Source of the DNA: CBDAPI01 sp964565865
GTDB lineage: Bacteria > Acidobacteriota > UBA6911 > RPQK01 > CBDAPI01
NCBI GenBank assembly: GCA_964565865.1
Contig: CAZMGM010000032.1
Coordinates: 1-24,711, forward strand
Direction: 5' to 3'
Length of the DNA stretch: 24,711 nt
Each line of letters opens with the position of its first letter. Position 1 is the stretch's first letter. The translations under genes and the position numbers were made by a program. The notes below the pieces were generated by a model. The model saw nothing but the letters and a program-made list of their open reading frames with translations, did not search any database and had not been told where the DNA came from. This document shows, piece after piece, positions 24,396-24,711 of the stretch.

Positions 24396-24711
24396 TACCG
24401 GGAGTAAGAGCAGGGGGCTCATGCAGGTCGAGAAACTGGTCAAGCGCTATCTCTCGGGGTCTTCCGCCCTCACCATACTCGACGGACTTGATCTGACTGT
24501 GGAGGTAGGAGAAAAGGTTGCCGTCACAGGGGCCAGTGGCTGCGGCAAGACCACCCTTCTTCACCTGATCGGAGGCATGGATCAGCCCAACTCGGGTCGC
24601 ATATGCTTCCAAGAGCAGGACCTGGCCGGGATGGGACTGCAGGACCTGGCGCGGTACCGCAACGAGGAGATTGGCTTTGTGTTCCAGTTCCACCATCTTC
24701 TACCAGAATTC
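24388..24711 (+). CDS. lolD: Lipoprotein-releasing ABC transporter ATP-binding protein LolD, 3'-partial
   Basis: This is the ATPase subunit that powers LolC/E. Only the first 108 codons are inside the window. The visible part has VEKLVKRYLSG, the Walker A motif GASGCGKT (residues 48-55, Lys54), HLIGGMDQPNSG, which is typical of LolD and MacB-type ATPases, and the start of the Q-loop (IGFVFQFHHLLPEF). The signature motif and Walker B lie beyond the end. ATG 24388 overlaps the lolC stop. A second in-frame ATG at 24421, after AGGGGG, is an alternative. The last six bases are GAATTC, so the truncation may be a cloning site. Confidence 0.9.
   Translation, partial: MTSTGSKSRGLMQVEKLVKRYLSGSSALTILDGLDLTVEVGEKVAVTGASGCGKTTLLHLIGGMDQPNSGRICFQEQDLAGMGLQDLARYRNEEIGFVFQFHHLLPEF

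Noticed and set aside
24706..24711. GAATTC at the very end
   Set aside because: It is an EcoRI site most likely left by cloning, not a biological boundary.

Overview
The window is a 24.7 kb piece of a moderately GC-rich bacterial chromosome, judged by eye because base composition was not computed. It has three blocks of genes. The organism should be a diderm (Gram-negative) bacterium: the right end carries LolC/LolD lipoprotein-export genes, and MurE carries the DNPR motif of meso-diaminopimelate-adding enzymes. A PASTA domain on FtsI, this gene order, and an ACE-like M2 peptidase next door make Acidobacteriota or a relative the best guess. That placement is inference from gene content, not from a marker search. 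The sequence ends exactly on an EcoRI recognition site (GAATTC), which suggests a cloned insert. A run of 10 Ns at 16582-16591 shows that pieces were joined.

Block 1 (1-13917, plus strand) is a division and cell wall (dcw) cluster: ftsI (5' end missing), murE, murF, mraY, murD, ftsW, murG, murC, ftsQ, ftsA, ftsZ. Most genes overlap or nearly touch, several use TTG or GTG starts, and the block reads as one translationally coupled operon. It makes the lipid-linked peptidoglycan precursor (MurC-F, MraY, MurG), supplies the septal synthase pair (FtsW/FtsI), and ends with the divisome core (FtsQ, FtsA, FtsZ). murB and ddl are not between murC and ftsQ. A hairpin-rich stretch of about 230 bases follows ftsZ.

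Block 2 (14150-19449, minus strand) is the accessory part. In transcription order it holds an M2 zinc dipeptidyl carboxypeptidase with a signal sequence, a DUF2085-type membrane protein, a small Cys-Cys membrane protein, a double zinc-ribbon protein, a poorly coding stretch of about 800 bases, and an ArsM-like arsenite methyltransferase. The Cys-Cys membrane protein is cut by the N gap and contains an 11-base homopolymer. Collapsing a 6-base duplication that flanks the gap restores a natural-looking end for it.

Block 3 (20053-24711, plus strand) follows about 600 bases without a convincing gene. It holds a CDP-alcohol phosphatidyltransferase (PgsA-like), ribH, nusB, lysS, lolC and a 3'-truncated lolD, packed like an operon. 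The functions are housekeeping: phospholipid, riboflavin, transcription antitermination, lysyl-tRNA and lipoprotein sorting.

No tRNA, rRNA, CRISPR array or insertion sequence was found, and no promoter was convincing. Most of the window is ordinary. The best candidates for something undescribed are the four-gene membrane/zinc-ribbon/M2 group, the structured region after ftsZ, and the divergent ArsM-like enzyme.
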